A stretch of 64,000 nucleotides of DNA, taken from Hypoxylon rubiginosum. Lineage: Eukaryota > Ascomycota > Sordariomycetes > Xylariales > Hypoxylaceae. Below the pieces are notes generated by a model that was not told the origin of the DNA, did not search any database, and was given only the letters and a program-made list of their open reading frames with translations. This document shows, in pieces, positions 1 through 10,487 of the stretch (position 1 is its first letter; each line of letters begins with the position of its first letter). The stretch spans positions 620,001-684,000 of the forward strand of contig CADCXA010000050.1 in assembly GCA_902806565.1 (NCBI GenBank), in the 5' to 3' direction. The translations under genes and the position numbers were made by a program.

Positions 1-700
1 ATAGGGCATATGGAATATTTTGTCATCAATTTTTAGAATTTTGACCGATTTGGCACCGCACGATTCCTAAGCCTCCCACCTATTCAGTTGGCATTCTCAA
101 TTCATCTTGTATACAGAAACCTTGAAAGGGATATTAAAGGTTTCGCTCAATTGAGAGCTTTCAAATAATATAGATTACACCTTGTCCAGATACATGGTTA
201 TTAAGATTTTCAAGTAAATAGATTGGTAAATAGGTTAGTATTGCGGCAAGGGGTGTCACGTGATACCACTGCCTGTTTCCATCCCCAAAGATTTAGACTT
301 GCACTCGCATCTCTATCCTGAGACTCAACTTCCGTCTCCAGACCGTCGGTAATAAAACCGTCATCTTCCCTATCAACCCAGACCTCGCTCCCAGACACTG
401 CGCCGGATCCTGATTTTGAAACCGGGTTCTAAGCTGATAGTATGATTCCTCAGTATTCTTCTAGAGAAGTCACTATTCAACGTGTCTTTGTCAGCGGGAA
501 CAATACTGTCAGCAAAGTTCAGGTCGGCTCTCAAACTATGCTGTGCAAGGCTCACAGAGCATGACTTCAAGACCCAAATCTTGAACAAGAGCTAGTCAGC
601 ATACAGAAAATACGGGAGGTTGGCATTAGTGCTCGCGCACGAATCCGCGTCCTAATACTAAAGATATGTCAGACATGCTAATTCAAGAGCGATCGTCGAA
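1..700. repeat. Non-coding segment with a diverged dispersed repeat
   Basis: No convincing gene. Positions 21-34 share a 14-base word (TGTCATCAATTTTT) with 19972-19985, and looser similarity (AGA/TTTTG just after, a TTCAATTCA-like stretch about 60-70 bases later) continues in both places. This suggests two degraded copies of one old repeat. The short open frames at 210-398 and 373-588 resemble nothing known and lack splice support. Confidence 0.35.
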
Positions 701-1039
701 CTGCAACATGATTTTATCCTGCCTGGCGTCTACGGCGGCACCTTACGCGATGTGGATGTGTCTGCTGTGCCAAAGGAAATGAGACGGAAGTAGGTAAATC
801 AAATATGCGAGACTGTAGATGAGCTACATGAGGCTGGAGTAGTTTGGGGAGACGGGAAGGCGTCTAATGTAATTATCAATCAGAGTGACAACGCCTGGCT
901 TATTGACTTCGCGGACGGGCGATCGAAAGAATGGGTGGATGAGGAGCTGGCTGACAGCAAAAAGGGCGATAACCAGGATGTTAGAAAGATGTCAGAATTC
1001 CTCAGCAGGGCCCAGATCCCGAAGGTAGGTAAGCTCTAG
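701..1039 (+). pseudogene. Protein kinase-like relic (catalytic loop region) with in-frame stop
   Basis: Reading from 701, the frame encodes a stretch typical of fungal kinase-like proteins: LHEAGVVWGDGKASNV (catalytic-loop-like, D and N spaced as in HxD...N) followed by LIDFADG, which resembles the DFG region, and WVDEELADS. The frame is cut by TAG at 791-793 between LPGVYGG...KEMRRK and VNQICETVDELHEAG, yet similarity runs through the stop, so this is one broken gene rather than two. It ends at TAG 1037-1039, far short of a full kinase, and no N-lobe is recognisable upstream. A stop created at a former TGG or CAG codon would fit a C-to-T change as in repeat-induced point mutation, but that is inference. 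The other possibility is a short live exon with an unseen intron spanning the stop; I found no good donor/acceptor pair. Confidence 0.55.
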
Positions 1040-1375
1040 AAACGAGCATAAATTCTGGTACGTTTCAGACCATTCATAAATTACCTAGCATAAATCACAG
1101 CGAGATAATATTGACATTTCGAGGATAGCTATGATGAGTTTTGGCGTTTTTAAATATTATATAATAATGATTTCGGAGCCTTTTTCGCATTACTCGGAGC
1201 CGAAATCGGCTATGCGTTTCAGGTGCGCACTCATATTCCAAGTTGAAGATCCTGCTATATATAACGTCTATTTCTTTCAATAGCCCTGATCCTCATTTAA
1301 ATTCGATTTAACGAATTTCTCACCGGAGGCCTTCCCATCCATCAAAGTATCACCCAGAAGCAGTCTCGTTCAGAC
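1040..1375. promoter_or_regulatory. Intergenic, presumed promoter of the isochorismatase-like gene
   Basis: No gene seen. The stretch is A+T-rich around 1140-1180 and ends in a C/A-rich leader just before the ATG at 1376, as is usual for a fungal 5' untranslated region. No clear TATA box. Confidence 0.3.
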
Positions 1376-2120
1376 ATGGCAACACTCGCAGCAACGTTCA
1401 ATGCGGCTGATGAGACCGCGCCGGGCCATTATGGGCCGTCTCAGACAGCTCTACTACTGCTAGACTTTCACACCATGTTTGTGCAAGAGTACGGAGGACC
1501 AAGCGCTCGTGCGGCTCTTAAGGTCGCCGCCACGTTGAGAACTTGGGCGAAGTCCATGGGCAGTACGTTTTCTCAATCTATAAGCGGGCTTATATATGGA
1601 GAGGATTATAATCCAGCGCTCTTCTATTGTCAGGGAAAGATAAATATAATTAACTCTTTGTGTTACAGTTCAGGTGATTCATTGTCTGAACGACACGAAC
1701 GCCCTACCATTCCCGACCTGCAAAGACATTGGAATGTTCACCAATGTCATAGCCTCCATGAATTCATACGGTAGTGGGGAGCCCGCGGAGATTCTCGGGG
1801 GTACTGATGGCGACGTCACGTTCGCGAGAAGGCCAGGTATCGTCTCTGCCCTCAAATCGCCTGGCCTGGAAGACTTCTTGCAGCAGAAAGGGATCAAATC
1901 GCTCGTCCTTACCGGCCTGAGCACATCTGGATGCGTGATGAGAACCGCAGTTACGGCGACAGATGCGGAATTCGTCACGACCGTCATCTCCGACGCCTGT
2001 GCCGACCAAGACGATGGCATACACGACTGGATAGTAGGAAAAATCCTCAACGACAGGGGATATGCTGTAACTGCCGCCGAGTTTCAAGAAGGGTTTGCAA
2101 AGGCCCACGACGGCAAGTGA
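1376..2120 (+). CDS. Isochorismatase-like cysteine hydrolase
   Basis: Two exons, 1376-1562 and 1669-2120, joined across a 106 bp intron (GTACGT donor, TTACAG acceptor) give 212 residues in one frame; the exon sum is divisible by three. The fold signature is clear: LLLDFHTMF carries the catalytic Asp (D30), GIQVIHCLND lies on the next strand, and LVLTGLSTSGCVMRTA carries the nucleophilic Cys (C151). The Lys normally completing the Asp-Lys-Cys triad falls near TFARRPGI, where I see Arg 116-117, so the assignment of the third residue is uncertain. The family hydrolyses C-N or vinyl-ether bonds of small molecules such as isochorismate, nicotinamide or N-carbamoyl compounds; the substrate cannot be read from the sequence. 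No signal peptide is visible, so it is probably cytosolic. It stands alone with no functional partner next to it. Confidence 0.88.
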
Positions 2121-3081
2121 AAGGGTCTATTAGCAGATATACAAGTCACGGATATAGATTGGCACTAGCACGGCAACTTTACCCCTTTTAAGGCCACACC
2201 TTCATTAAGAAAACAGATCAGGCGAACAATACAAAAAAAGGTTGATTATTATTACTGTTCTTCTGATCCCCGGCATGATATAAGGACAAAAGGGGGTTGC
2301 TATGGCTCCCATACATTTTAAGTATCTATCTCCTAGGTAGATATCTACAAAATTGCCAGGTCAAACACTGCCGCTTGAGCTGGACTACAATATGGGTTAT
2401 CGTCAGGCCCTAATTCTAAATCATGTTCTAGTTGGTCGTTCTGAAACTGAAAATGATCGATGATGATAGCTGTCCAGGCGATGCCGCTAGAAATTAGAAA
2501 GAGACATAGAAAGATTATCATGAAAAGTTGATCCTGAGACATTACCTCCGCATCATCAAATACCGTCTTGTCATCCATCATGAGTATTCTATAGAAGGGC
2601 ATGGTCATAAGAGGTACCTGGCAATAGGTATGATCTTCCTACGACGAAACTTTCTTTACTTCTTTGACGACTTAGGTATCAATTTAACTATCAAAGCCTT
2701 CGCTGGAAACAGGCGTTGTTCATGAACAATCGCTAACCAAGGGCTGCCCATAACGACTTTATGTTTCTTCGCAATCGCCTTGTTCTCCCGATAACGAATA
2801 ACAGACCGAGAATTGGCACTTTGATTAGCATCTCCAATGCTGTTTGTAAATGAGTTTCTAAACTATGTACAATTTGAAGCTAGAAAGCCTATTTGGGCAC
2901 AAAAGGGTTGTAACACGTATAATGTTAGACGTATACAAATAAATCTATAGAGCTTAAGAAATTCTCTATGGACGGAGTTAGCGAGCTAATATACGTCGAC
3001 TCTCATATGTTAGCTGCTAGGTAGGTAGGTTTACTTCGATTTCTCGTTTTAAGAGAGTCAGCGAAACCAGTCCGTTGAAGG
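2121..3081. other. Intergenic between convergent genes
   Basis: Holds only the weak minus-strand frame at 2345-2608 (listed separately) and A+T-rich DNA. A TAGGTAGGTAGG word occurs at about 3019-3031. No RNA gene or repeat structure seen. Confidence 0.3.
2345..2608 (-). CDS. Possible small single-pass membrane protein (weak)
   Basis: An uninterrupted 87-residue frame beginning with ATG. It has a polar acidic start, one strongly hydrophobic stretch (LFMIIFLCLFLISSGIAW, about residues 28-46, continuing into TAIIID) and an acidic tail. This order would fit a small single-pass membrane protein. I recognise no family, there is no intron, and the frame is short enough to be chance, so it is a low-confidence entry. 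It could also be the last exon of a degraded gene. Confidence 0.2.
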   Translation of the reverse strand: MTMPFYRILMMDDKTVFDDAEVMSQDQLFMIIFLCLFLISSGIAWTAIIIDHFQFQNDQLEHDLELGPDDNPYCSPAQAAVFDLAIL

Positions 3082-5540
3082 TCAAGTTCGGAAGTCGGGG
3101 GGTTCGGTTCTGGCTGGGTGCGGATCGATGTTAAGATACGGCGTTTCCCAGGCTGGTCCATCAACTAGCCTAGCTACGCGACGAGAATCAAAGTTCGTCG
3201 CTAGCCATCGAGCAAGACCGGGGACTGTTATCTCGCGTCCGGCCCAATTGGGTCCTAATGCTCGTTCGTACAGGTCGGGATACCGCATAAGGTCTAAGAG
3301 CCAGTCAGTCATTCATTCACGAGGTTTGTAGAGTTAGTAACGGCGACCATACGTGTAGTATTATAGACAAAGCCATCGACAACAACGAGGGCTCCTCTTG
3401 GGGTGCGATGATTGTTGTAATTCTTTAGTTCGCCGGCAGGGAAATCTGGCAGGCTCGTTTTGGCGAGCCCTGCGACGATAAGGCTCTTCCATTCGAAGGT
3501 TAGGGTGACCAAAGCGCGAGCACCAGCATCTCTACGGGTTAAAGCGGCCGTTGTATCAACACAACAATAGTTACGGAGGGTTTCGTATAGATCTCGGTTC
3601 TCATCTGCGAGTGCTTTTAAACAAGTCAGCAGTTGATGAGAGATGGTATCCTCAAGGAATCCTTACTGGATATGTCAAATACCCACTCATGAACCGCAAC
3701 CTGATTTTGATTCATGTCCTTTATTTCAATCTCGGGAACGAGATGACCGACTTGCATGTTCTCGTAAAACTGTGAGAATAGGAATTAGCCCGGGGCCATG
3801 CATATTAAGAAACTAGACAATAATTTATTAACCTTCATTATGCTCAAGTTGTGATACTCTTGAAACGCTTGTGTGGCGTCGCGCCCGGTATATTGAAGCA
3901 ATAACCGGTTTCCGCCCGGGTGGAAGCGGATGTAGGCTTTGGCAATATTAGCAATTACTTAGCTCTGCCACCGCTGTGAGGGCCGGGCGACTCACTGGTA
4001 ATATCGTATACTACATTATTTACAGCTATGTAAATCCCAAGGTCGGGGTTATCGTACCAACGTAGCTTTCTGGGAGTGAAATACTGCGTATCCCGCGCCG
4101 TTTGCGGTACGTCGAGATATGCACATAGATACGGGTTAAGACGGCGTAGTAGTTCATTAGCCCTCGTCTTCGATTCCATGATAGCGTTAGGTGCGGGGCC
4201 ACCAGCACTCTGTAGGAGACCCAGGGATCGATCAGAGGGTTGCAAAGGAAAGTCTACAGTCAAATAAGCAAGTGCTAGATATATTTGGTAGTGTTTGGGA
4301 ATTGTATGGTTGATACGTACTTGTAATATCGTAGATCTGTGGCCCGAAACTGATCCAAGCAGGTTGCCCATTCTGGCCGTTACACTCTGCAACCTCTTCT
4401 GCACGTCTCAATAGTATTAACTTTCCGATTGGTTCGATGGTATTGAGCCTCGTGCGAATAATTTCCGCTCTCTGGTCCCCGCGCACAAGTGTAGGACCTT
4501 GCGGCCCAGTAATTACGACCGCACGATAGTCTTCTTCTGTAGCACCAAGTCCCTTCAGAATATCTAAACACATAGTCAGCTTGCACAGCCCACAATCGGG
4601 AAGGGGTAAAAGGGGTCACTAGCTTGTTATTCTGAAGACATTGAAACCAGAGCTACCATCGGGTTCGACTACCCACGCATTATCGAGACTTCTATGGTTT
4701 GCCACATGGCTGATATAGAAGTATCGAGGATAAAGCCTCCTAGCAGGCATAGCCCATTGTTGTTGTGCCGTTGCACCTGGTCTAGTCGCCACAGTAGGCC
4801 CTTGAGAACTAGGCCCAGAATTACTAGGAGGAGGACTGCTGGGCGGGGAGTCAAAAAGAGAAGACCCTCGTGCCAAATCATGCCAAGAATTGTAGTTAAC
4901 GTATGTCGCTTGATCAGCAAATTCGAGGAATCCGCCATACTTTGTTGCCATCACCCAACCTGGTTCATAACGTGGAATGGTGAATGTGAAGTTCACCCAA
5001 GTATTGGGGTCCGGGTTGGCTTCGCGCGCCATCAGGACCTCCCTATAGAATTGGAGAAGGCCATTAATCCATGATCTAGATACAGAGTGATCTGTTAGAG
5101 TATGGTACGTTTATTTACGAGTCTTGCTCTTTCTTAATTGGTGACGGGACGCTTGCAATTGGGGGATGGGTGGTGATGGGGGATACAGACGCTGGGCCAC
5201 CTTGTTTGTATTCAGCCATTTGAATATACTGTTTTATTGTGTTTAAAAGATCCTTGTGAGAGCCTACGATCCCAGAAAGGAACCCTTCTGGAAACCTTTT
5301 GAGATTTCTTACGCCTTCATTAATAAGAAAGGCTATCTCATGTGGGAGGGTTTTTTCATTAAACCATTCAACGGCAGCAGAGGATGGCCATAGAAGAGGC
5401 CATCTTTGTATTGGTGGAGTATCCATGGCTGGCTCGTCCCAAGGCACTAGAGATGGGGGTGTTAGTAGTGATAACTCTTTTATATCTAACGGTGCGGTGT
5501 ACGGGGTTCTATTCAAGGAGCTCAGAGCCTCAGAAACCAC
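3082..5540 (-). CDS. Multi-module cytochrome b5-like protein (possibly the 3' half of a larger gene)
   Basis: Eight minus-strand exons fit in phase: 5540-5119, 5075-4648, 4563-4321, 4253-3996, 3936-3833, 3769-3667, 3604-3353 and 3293-3082. After splicing, one module is a full cytochrome b5 heme-binding fold: GIYIAVNNVVYDITTY, then IRFHPGGN (first axial His), GRDATQAF and EYHN (second His). Three further modules keep the b5 core but lack HPGG: PAWISFGPQIYDITNF, VAVHEWVFDIS and GALVVVDGFVYNTTH...GPNWAGREIT. Between them lie a proline/serine linker (about 4800-4870) and charged segments. A heme-dependent electron-transfer or ligand-binding role is expected for the intact module; the others may be scaffolds. 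No membrane segment is visible. The first exon has no ATG at its 5' edge (a stop lies just upstream at 5541-5543), so the gene must continue upstream, very likely into 5890-8195. The 4564-4647 intron uses a weak GTTTCA donor. Confidence 0.7.
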
Positions 5541-5889
5541 TCATCGTCCGAGGTTGACGGGTTCGGGCACAAAGAGAGGGGTAACCGTATAGACATACGC
5601 GAGGCTGATCTAGGTAGCGACAAGAGTTAGTGATCGCTTCCTGATATGAAAGTCTTAAGAGTTAGAAATCCATCACGATGATAACAACTCTTAAACAAGC
5701 TCAACTGGAAATCTGTAATTTTTGAAGGCAAGTGGAAATGTGGACAACAAAGGACTCTCAGGACTGCGTACACTAGAACGACACCTCATATTAGCAACTG
5801 TTATTCCTATTGTGTTGAATGATTAGACGTCTTAGGCTGTTTCTAAGGACACCCGAGCTTTAGAAGATACAGGTTCAAAAATTACTCAC
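5541..5889 (-). other. Unresolved intron/exon stretch linking the zincin and b5 parts
   Basis: On the minus strand it opens with GTGAGT and contains one perfect branch-like CACTAAC followed by an acceptor (about 5610-5630) and a GTATGT donor near 5590. One or two short exons are therefore likely inside, but I could not find a combination that keeps frame on both sides. Either the gene has non-standard splice sites here or two genes abut. Confidence 0.35.
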
Positions 5890-8195
5890 TAAGTAAGGCT
5901 AGAATATACCGCCATGAATATAGGTTCGGTTGCTCCTGTCGTCGCTGGGTTTTTATTTCCCCAAGGTAATTGAGGGCTTTTTCTAGTTTGCGGCATTCGA
6001 CCAAGTTCCGCATCGCGTGGTGATAAATAAACTCATTAAAATCCTGTATGATGTCGGTTTGGCTCCACGGTAGAAGTTGCCATGAAGCATACTCTTCACT
6101 ATACCACCCAGATCTCCTGAGGGATATATCCAACTGGTTAGTTTCCCACCTGCTGATAAGTCTTTGACACTCTGCTTCAACCTCGGGTACTGAAAAGTCC
6201 GGCGTCTTGTCGGGGCGGGAATTAGTAGTGATGATCGTATTACTGTCTTCGAATACTATAACATTCATTGGGCTACTAATAATCCTCGGTGGTCGAAAAG
6301 CAGCGCTTCCTCGCAAGGCCACGACGTCGGTCCAGAAATTTTCGCAAAGCACTTGACATGTAGACTTAGCAATAACCCCTACATAGTACTAGAAGTGTCG
6401 AGGACTGTCGGAGAAGCTCCAAGACGGACCATTCTTGGAGAGTCTCGATAATGGAAATAGGTTGACAAAGGAAGTGGTGACATACTAGCGGATATCCAGA
6501 ACGTAGGAGTTACGTAGAAAGACTGGTTCTGATTCATTGCTGAGAAGAACCCATTAATTTCAGTCTCTTCGTCGCCAACGTAGCCCGATGTGAACGTGCT
6601 AGGCCAGTTTACATGGACGAGGTGACTAGAAAGTCCTGAAGCTCTCCCTGACATGAACTTCTCATCTGGGCGTCTGTGGAATGTTGCACCGAAAATTGCA
6701 TTCGAGAATGAGTGGCCCAGTTCGCAGAGCCATTCGTCATTGTAGAACTAGGCCAAACGTGAGTTTCTACGCACCCTGAGCGATTTGTGGTGTGAATATA
6801 TCTAACCGGTTCGTAGATCATTTCTTTGTAGTTGAATCTACAATACCACATTGCGTGCTAAGTGGATATGTTTAGTCTTCATCCAGAAAAGATGGGGATA
6901 TTCTCAAGGCTAACCGCCAGTTCGTGGAGGATCTGGAGAATTAGGAAAGCAAGTTAGTACTAGACGCTGTTATATCACCATGAATGGGAGCAGTACCGTC
7001 GTAGCTAAGAAAAACAGTGCTATGCATCTTTGGCTAAGCGTTGAATCCATCTCAAACAGAGGACGCACTCCCACAACGTCAAGTGTTATAAACGCTCTCA
7101 TGTATTTGTGTGTGCTAGGTCGAGTGCAACCGTGACTAGGTGTGGTAATACTTTCATCAGTAAAGCCAAAATATACGTATTTCCTTGTCAATTTCTCGAG
7201 CCTATGCCAAAGCTGGTCGGCCGTTGCTCTTTCGTTTATTGGGCGAGGCTTCATCCTGCATAGCCTGTCTTTGACACAAGTATCTTCAAAGTCGTACTGT
7301 GGATCGTGCCCGCACATTATTGGAGTGGTAAACAAAACTGCGTCCAGCCTTGATTCAAGATTAGTTGACCGTGTAATAATGCCTGAGGCCGGGGACAAAG
7401 CAAAACCGAAAGTGAGATCGGCTCAGGTACACACCATTCATTCTGTTCAGCGCATAGTTGACGAAGAACACGAGTGGCCACTTCCAACGCTAGACGGACA
7501 TTGTTTGCCACAGCTTCGTTGTCCATGCTCCACCAGGTCTTGTCGGGGTACGGCATATAGTCCCGATTAAGGCCAGGCGTAGGCATACGCAGCGAGTCTA
7601 GGAGGTTCGATCTAAGATCAAACCAGTGATTGGCCTGAAAGCAGGATAGCCATGTGTCCGGATGTACGCGAACGCATTGGTTGAGGAAGTCTTTCCATTG
7701 TGAATATGGACCGCCCGTGAAGGCTGGGTCAGCATCGTCTACGTTTCCGCCGAAGGAGAGTCTTTCGCCCAAGACGGGCAGTTGCCAGGTTCGAGGGCCA
7801 TAATTTGCTCCCCGGGTCTGCTCCCTCTCGGCGGAGAACAGTCTATTCAACTCATCATAACTCGGCTTGGGTATTGGGCCCAAGGGTAGGCCGTTGGCAT
7901 TGGGAAATTCGGGGGCAAGGGAGGAATGGGCTCTATTGTCGGGATGATAGAGACGCCAAAACGGGTCGCTCGATACGCCGTACCGAAGAGCGAAAGGTGA
8001 TAGGGGCCTCTGGGGATCAGGCGGTATAGATTCATCTACTGGATATTCTGGATCGTAGCCGCCAATCACCAATTCAAGCCCTAGTTTCTCTAAGGTTACT
8101 GCTGGTCTGCTGAAATAAATTACAGATAGTTCAGATTCCGGTTCAGGTTCGGATTCAGGCTGGCTCTGGTTCTGGTTTTGGCTTGACGCAGCCAT
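5890..8195 (-). CDS. Zincin-like (HExxH) protein, probably the 5' part of the locus continuing into the b5 modules
   Basis: Exon 1 runs 8195-7433 from an ATG and encodes a Q/S/P/E-rich start followed by a proline-rich, Trp-containing region. It joins through a 50 bp intron to exon 2 (7382-6979), then an 18 nt microexon (6932-6915), then 6857-6807, then 6747 onward; all these junctions keep phase. Splicing creates ILHELAHAMWY, a canonical HExxH zinc site, followed by YEPFYNDEWLCELGHSFSN, in which ELGH could supply a further ligand or the active-site edge. This suggests a metallopeptidase-like fold of unknown substrate. The junction near 6389-6352 is uncertain: the obvious sites leave an intron of only 38 bp. 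The last recognised exon (to 5890) ends at a strong GTGAGT donor, so the transcript does not stop here. I know no characterised protein with this order of parts. Confidence 0.65.
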
Positions 8196-8953
8196 TTTAT
8201 GTTTATGTCTTTGCTAGGCTTAGATACCTTTGTTAGGTATTTGCAGAGTCGTAGTAGTAAGCTATCGGGCAACGAGAGAGCAAAAAGATGGTTTCGACCG
8301 TAGGTTAAGTTAAGTTGGCTGAGATACCTACGAACGAATAGCAATATTTCATCTTACAGGACAAGATTGGTTGAGATACTTGAAATGTTGTTGTATTTCG
8401 GTGGTGGTGGTTGTGGTTGTGGTTATTGATTGCTTTCATCTGCGTACAAAGCCAAAGAGCTTGCCACGATCGCATCCGGAGCTGACTATCAGTACCTACC
8501 TCGTAAGTACCTCCTAGATACATATGTATCTGTATGGTGTGTAATTTTAAAAAGACTAATACATACAAGACATCTGTTAAAAACGAAGAACGAAGAACGA
8601 AGAATATCCAAGCCGTTATTATACGGGAGATAAATTTGTTCTGTAGAAGGATCTCACATTGAGTTACCAGGTTCAAGGTTTAGTACCTGATAAATACATA
8701 TGCACCCAGTGACGCTAGTACCTTACTAGGATACAAGCTCAGCTGCTTTCTTTATTTATCGATAAGGCTACGTCACACCTGTACAAGTGCAACACAAACG
8801 GTTCTGAATATGTCCTTACGTGCCTCCTACCTATGTACCTACCTACCTACCTAACCTACTAAGGTATACACGCAACAGAAGATCTAATCCACGTTGGTAT
8901 CCATCTCTCCGGATTACAGTCTTGTAACCCTTCCTTTCTCACGGAATTGACGA
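8196..8953. promoter_or_regulatory. Shared divergent intergenic region with simple repeats
   Basis: Lies between the start of the minus-strand zincin gene and the plus-strand macro-domain gene, so it should hold both promoters. It contains a GGT/GGTTGT microsatellite (about 8399-8425), three CGAAGAA units (8583-8604) and a TACC/TACCTA run (about 8829-8852). No ORF with protein character. Confidence 0.4.
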
Positions 8954-9884
8954 ATGCTGCGCACCGCTGCCAAGATGGCTCCCATTCATTGGACTGACAT
9001 CCCCTCCCTCAGCCTTCTTTACAAGCTCAACAAGCTAGATGCTTCCAGATCAGGCCCCGTAGAGGGTGCCCATCCATTCTATAACGAACAAATTGGTTTA
9101 TACCGCGGCGACATCACTAAATTAGACGTCGATGCTATCGTCAATGCCGCCAACGAGTCTCTCCTTGGCGGCGGCGGCGTCGATGGTGCCATCCATCGCG
9201 CTGCTGGCCCTGACCTACTCGAAGAGTGTCGCACCCTCCAAGGTTGCTTTACCGGCGAATCCAAAATCACCTCGGCATACGAGCTTCCTTGCAAGAAAGT
9301 TATACACACTGTCGGTCCTGTCTACCGAGCTTCTAGTGCCGGCGAAAGCAGGGCTGCCCTTCGAGGCTGCTACCAATCCAGCTTGGAGCTCGCTTTGCAG
9401 CATGACGTAAAGACCATCGCATTCAGCGCCATCAGCACCGGCGTATACGGCTATCCAAGCCTCGAGGCCGCTGAGGTTGCTTGTGATACCGTTAGAAGAT
9501 TCATGGACGCCCAGGGTGGGCTGCAGTTGCACAAAGTTATCTTTGTCACATTCGAGGAGAAGGATGTTCGTGCCTACAACCGAGCTCTTCCGTTAGTCCC
9601 CTCGCTCTTCACATTTTCTTTTGCCATGTTCCTTATCATCCATCCGATCCAACCCCTTTCTACTTCTCTTTTCGCTAACTAATCCCTTTTCATGTAGCCA
9701 ATACTTTCCTCCTCCCGAATCCCAAGGCTCAGCCGAGGAGCCGGCGACCGACGCCCAGACAGCTACCGACGCCCAGACAGCTGAGGCTGAGGCCAAGGCT
9801 AGCCGACTTCCCAGCGTTCCTACGAAGGACCCCGCCGACTCGGAACATGCACAAAAGAAACAGAAGCAGAATGGACAGGACTAG
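8954..9884 (+). CDS. Macro-domain protein (MacroD-type ADP-ribose hydrolase/binding)
   Basis: Exons 8954-9591 and 9698-9884 joined over a 106 bp intron (GTTAGT donor, GCTAACT branch, GTAG acceptor) give 274 residues, with the exon sum divisible by three. Residues about 48-215 form a macro domain: YRGDITKLDVDAIVNAAN, GGGGVDGAIHRAAGP and AISTGVYGYPSLEAA match the ADP-ribose-binding loops of MacroD/YmdB-type proteins, including the Asn and the GGGGVD loop tied to hydrolysis. Expected role is removal of ADP-ribose from acidic residues or deacetylation of O-acetyl-ADP-ribose. The C-terminal exon adds an Ala/Glu/Thr-rich tail with a duplicated ATDAQT unit and a basic KKQKQ end, outside the fold. 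Start choice is open between M1 and M8 (MAPIHW). No partner genes adjoin it. Confidence 0.92.
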
Positions 9885-10487
9885 TAGGCAAGGAGAAGGA
9901 GAGAGATGCATCACGACGATATGAAGAAAAAGAAAAGACATGAAAAATATTACGCGACGCAAGACACTCGTCTCTGGGCAATGGAGTTTTGGTGGCATTA
10001 GGCGTACGATACAAGGACGAGATATCCAGTCAGGTTTGGCCCATGCCACTGACAAATTCCCTAGCCTGCGAGGTTTCTAATAAGAAGTGTGTTGTTCCAT
10101 TACATTACACGAACCCTTGCGTTTCTCTTTGGCTTTTGCCCTGTCCCTAGGACAATATCGAGTGACTCCATCGACTCATATGTGTCTGCCTCAAGCCCAG
10201 CCTATCTAAATGGTCTACGAGGATGAAAGTCTTCGGCCCTTTGCAGTATTTAATTAGGTATCTCTACTTGTTTTTACCTTCTACTATCACCCTCGCTGAA
10301 GGTAATAGAAACTTGTAGTTAGACCACGCGCCGACGAGAAATTTCACCCTTGTAATTTGGTTTACAAGCAATGACAATGTCTCTTATAACTCTGCCTACC
10401 TAGGTAGATAACAGGTAGCTACCCACATCCCCTTGACTTGAGCGCCTGACTCGATCAGGTCTCGGCGGATTCCGTCGTCTCCAGCCC
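9885..10487. other. Intergenic
   Basis: Terminator side of the macro gene and promoter side of the next gene. A CTACCTAGGTAGAT palindrome lies near 10394-10410. Small minus-strand frames here are antisense to the macro gene tail and lack support. Confidence 0.3.
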
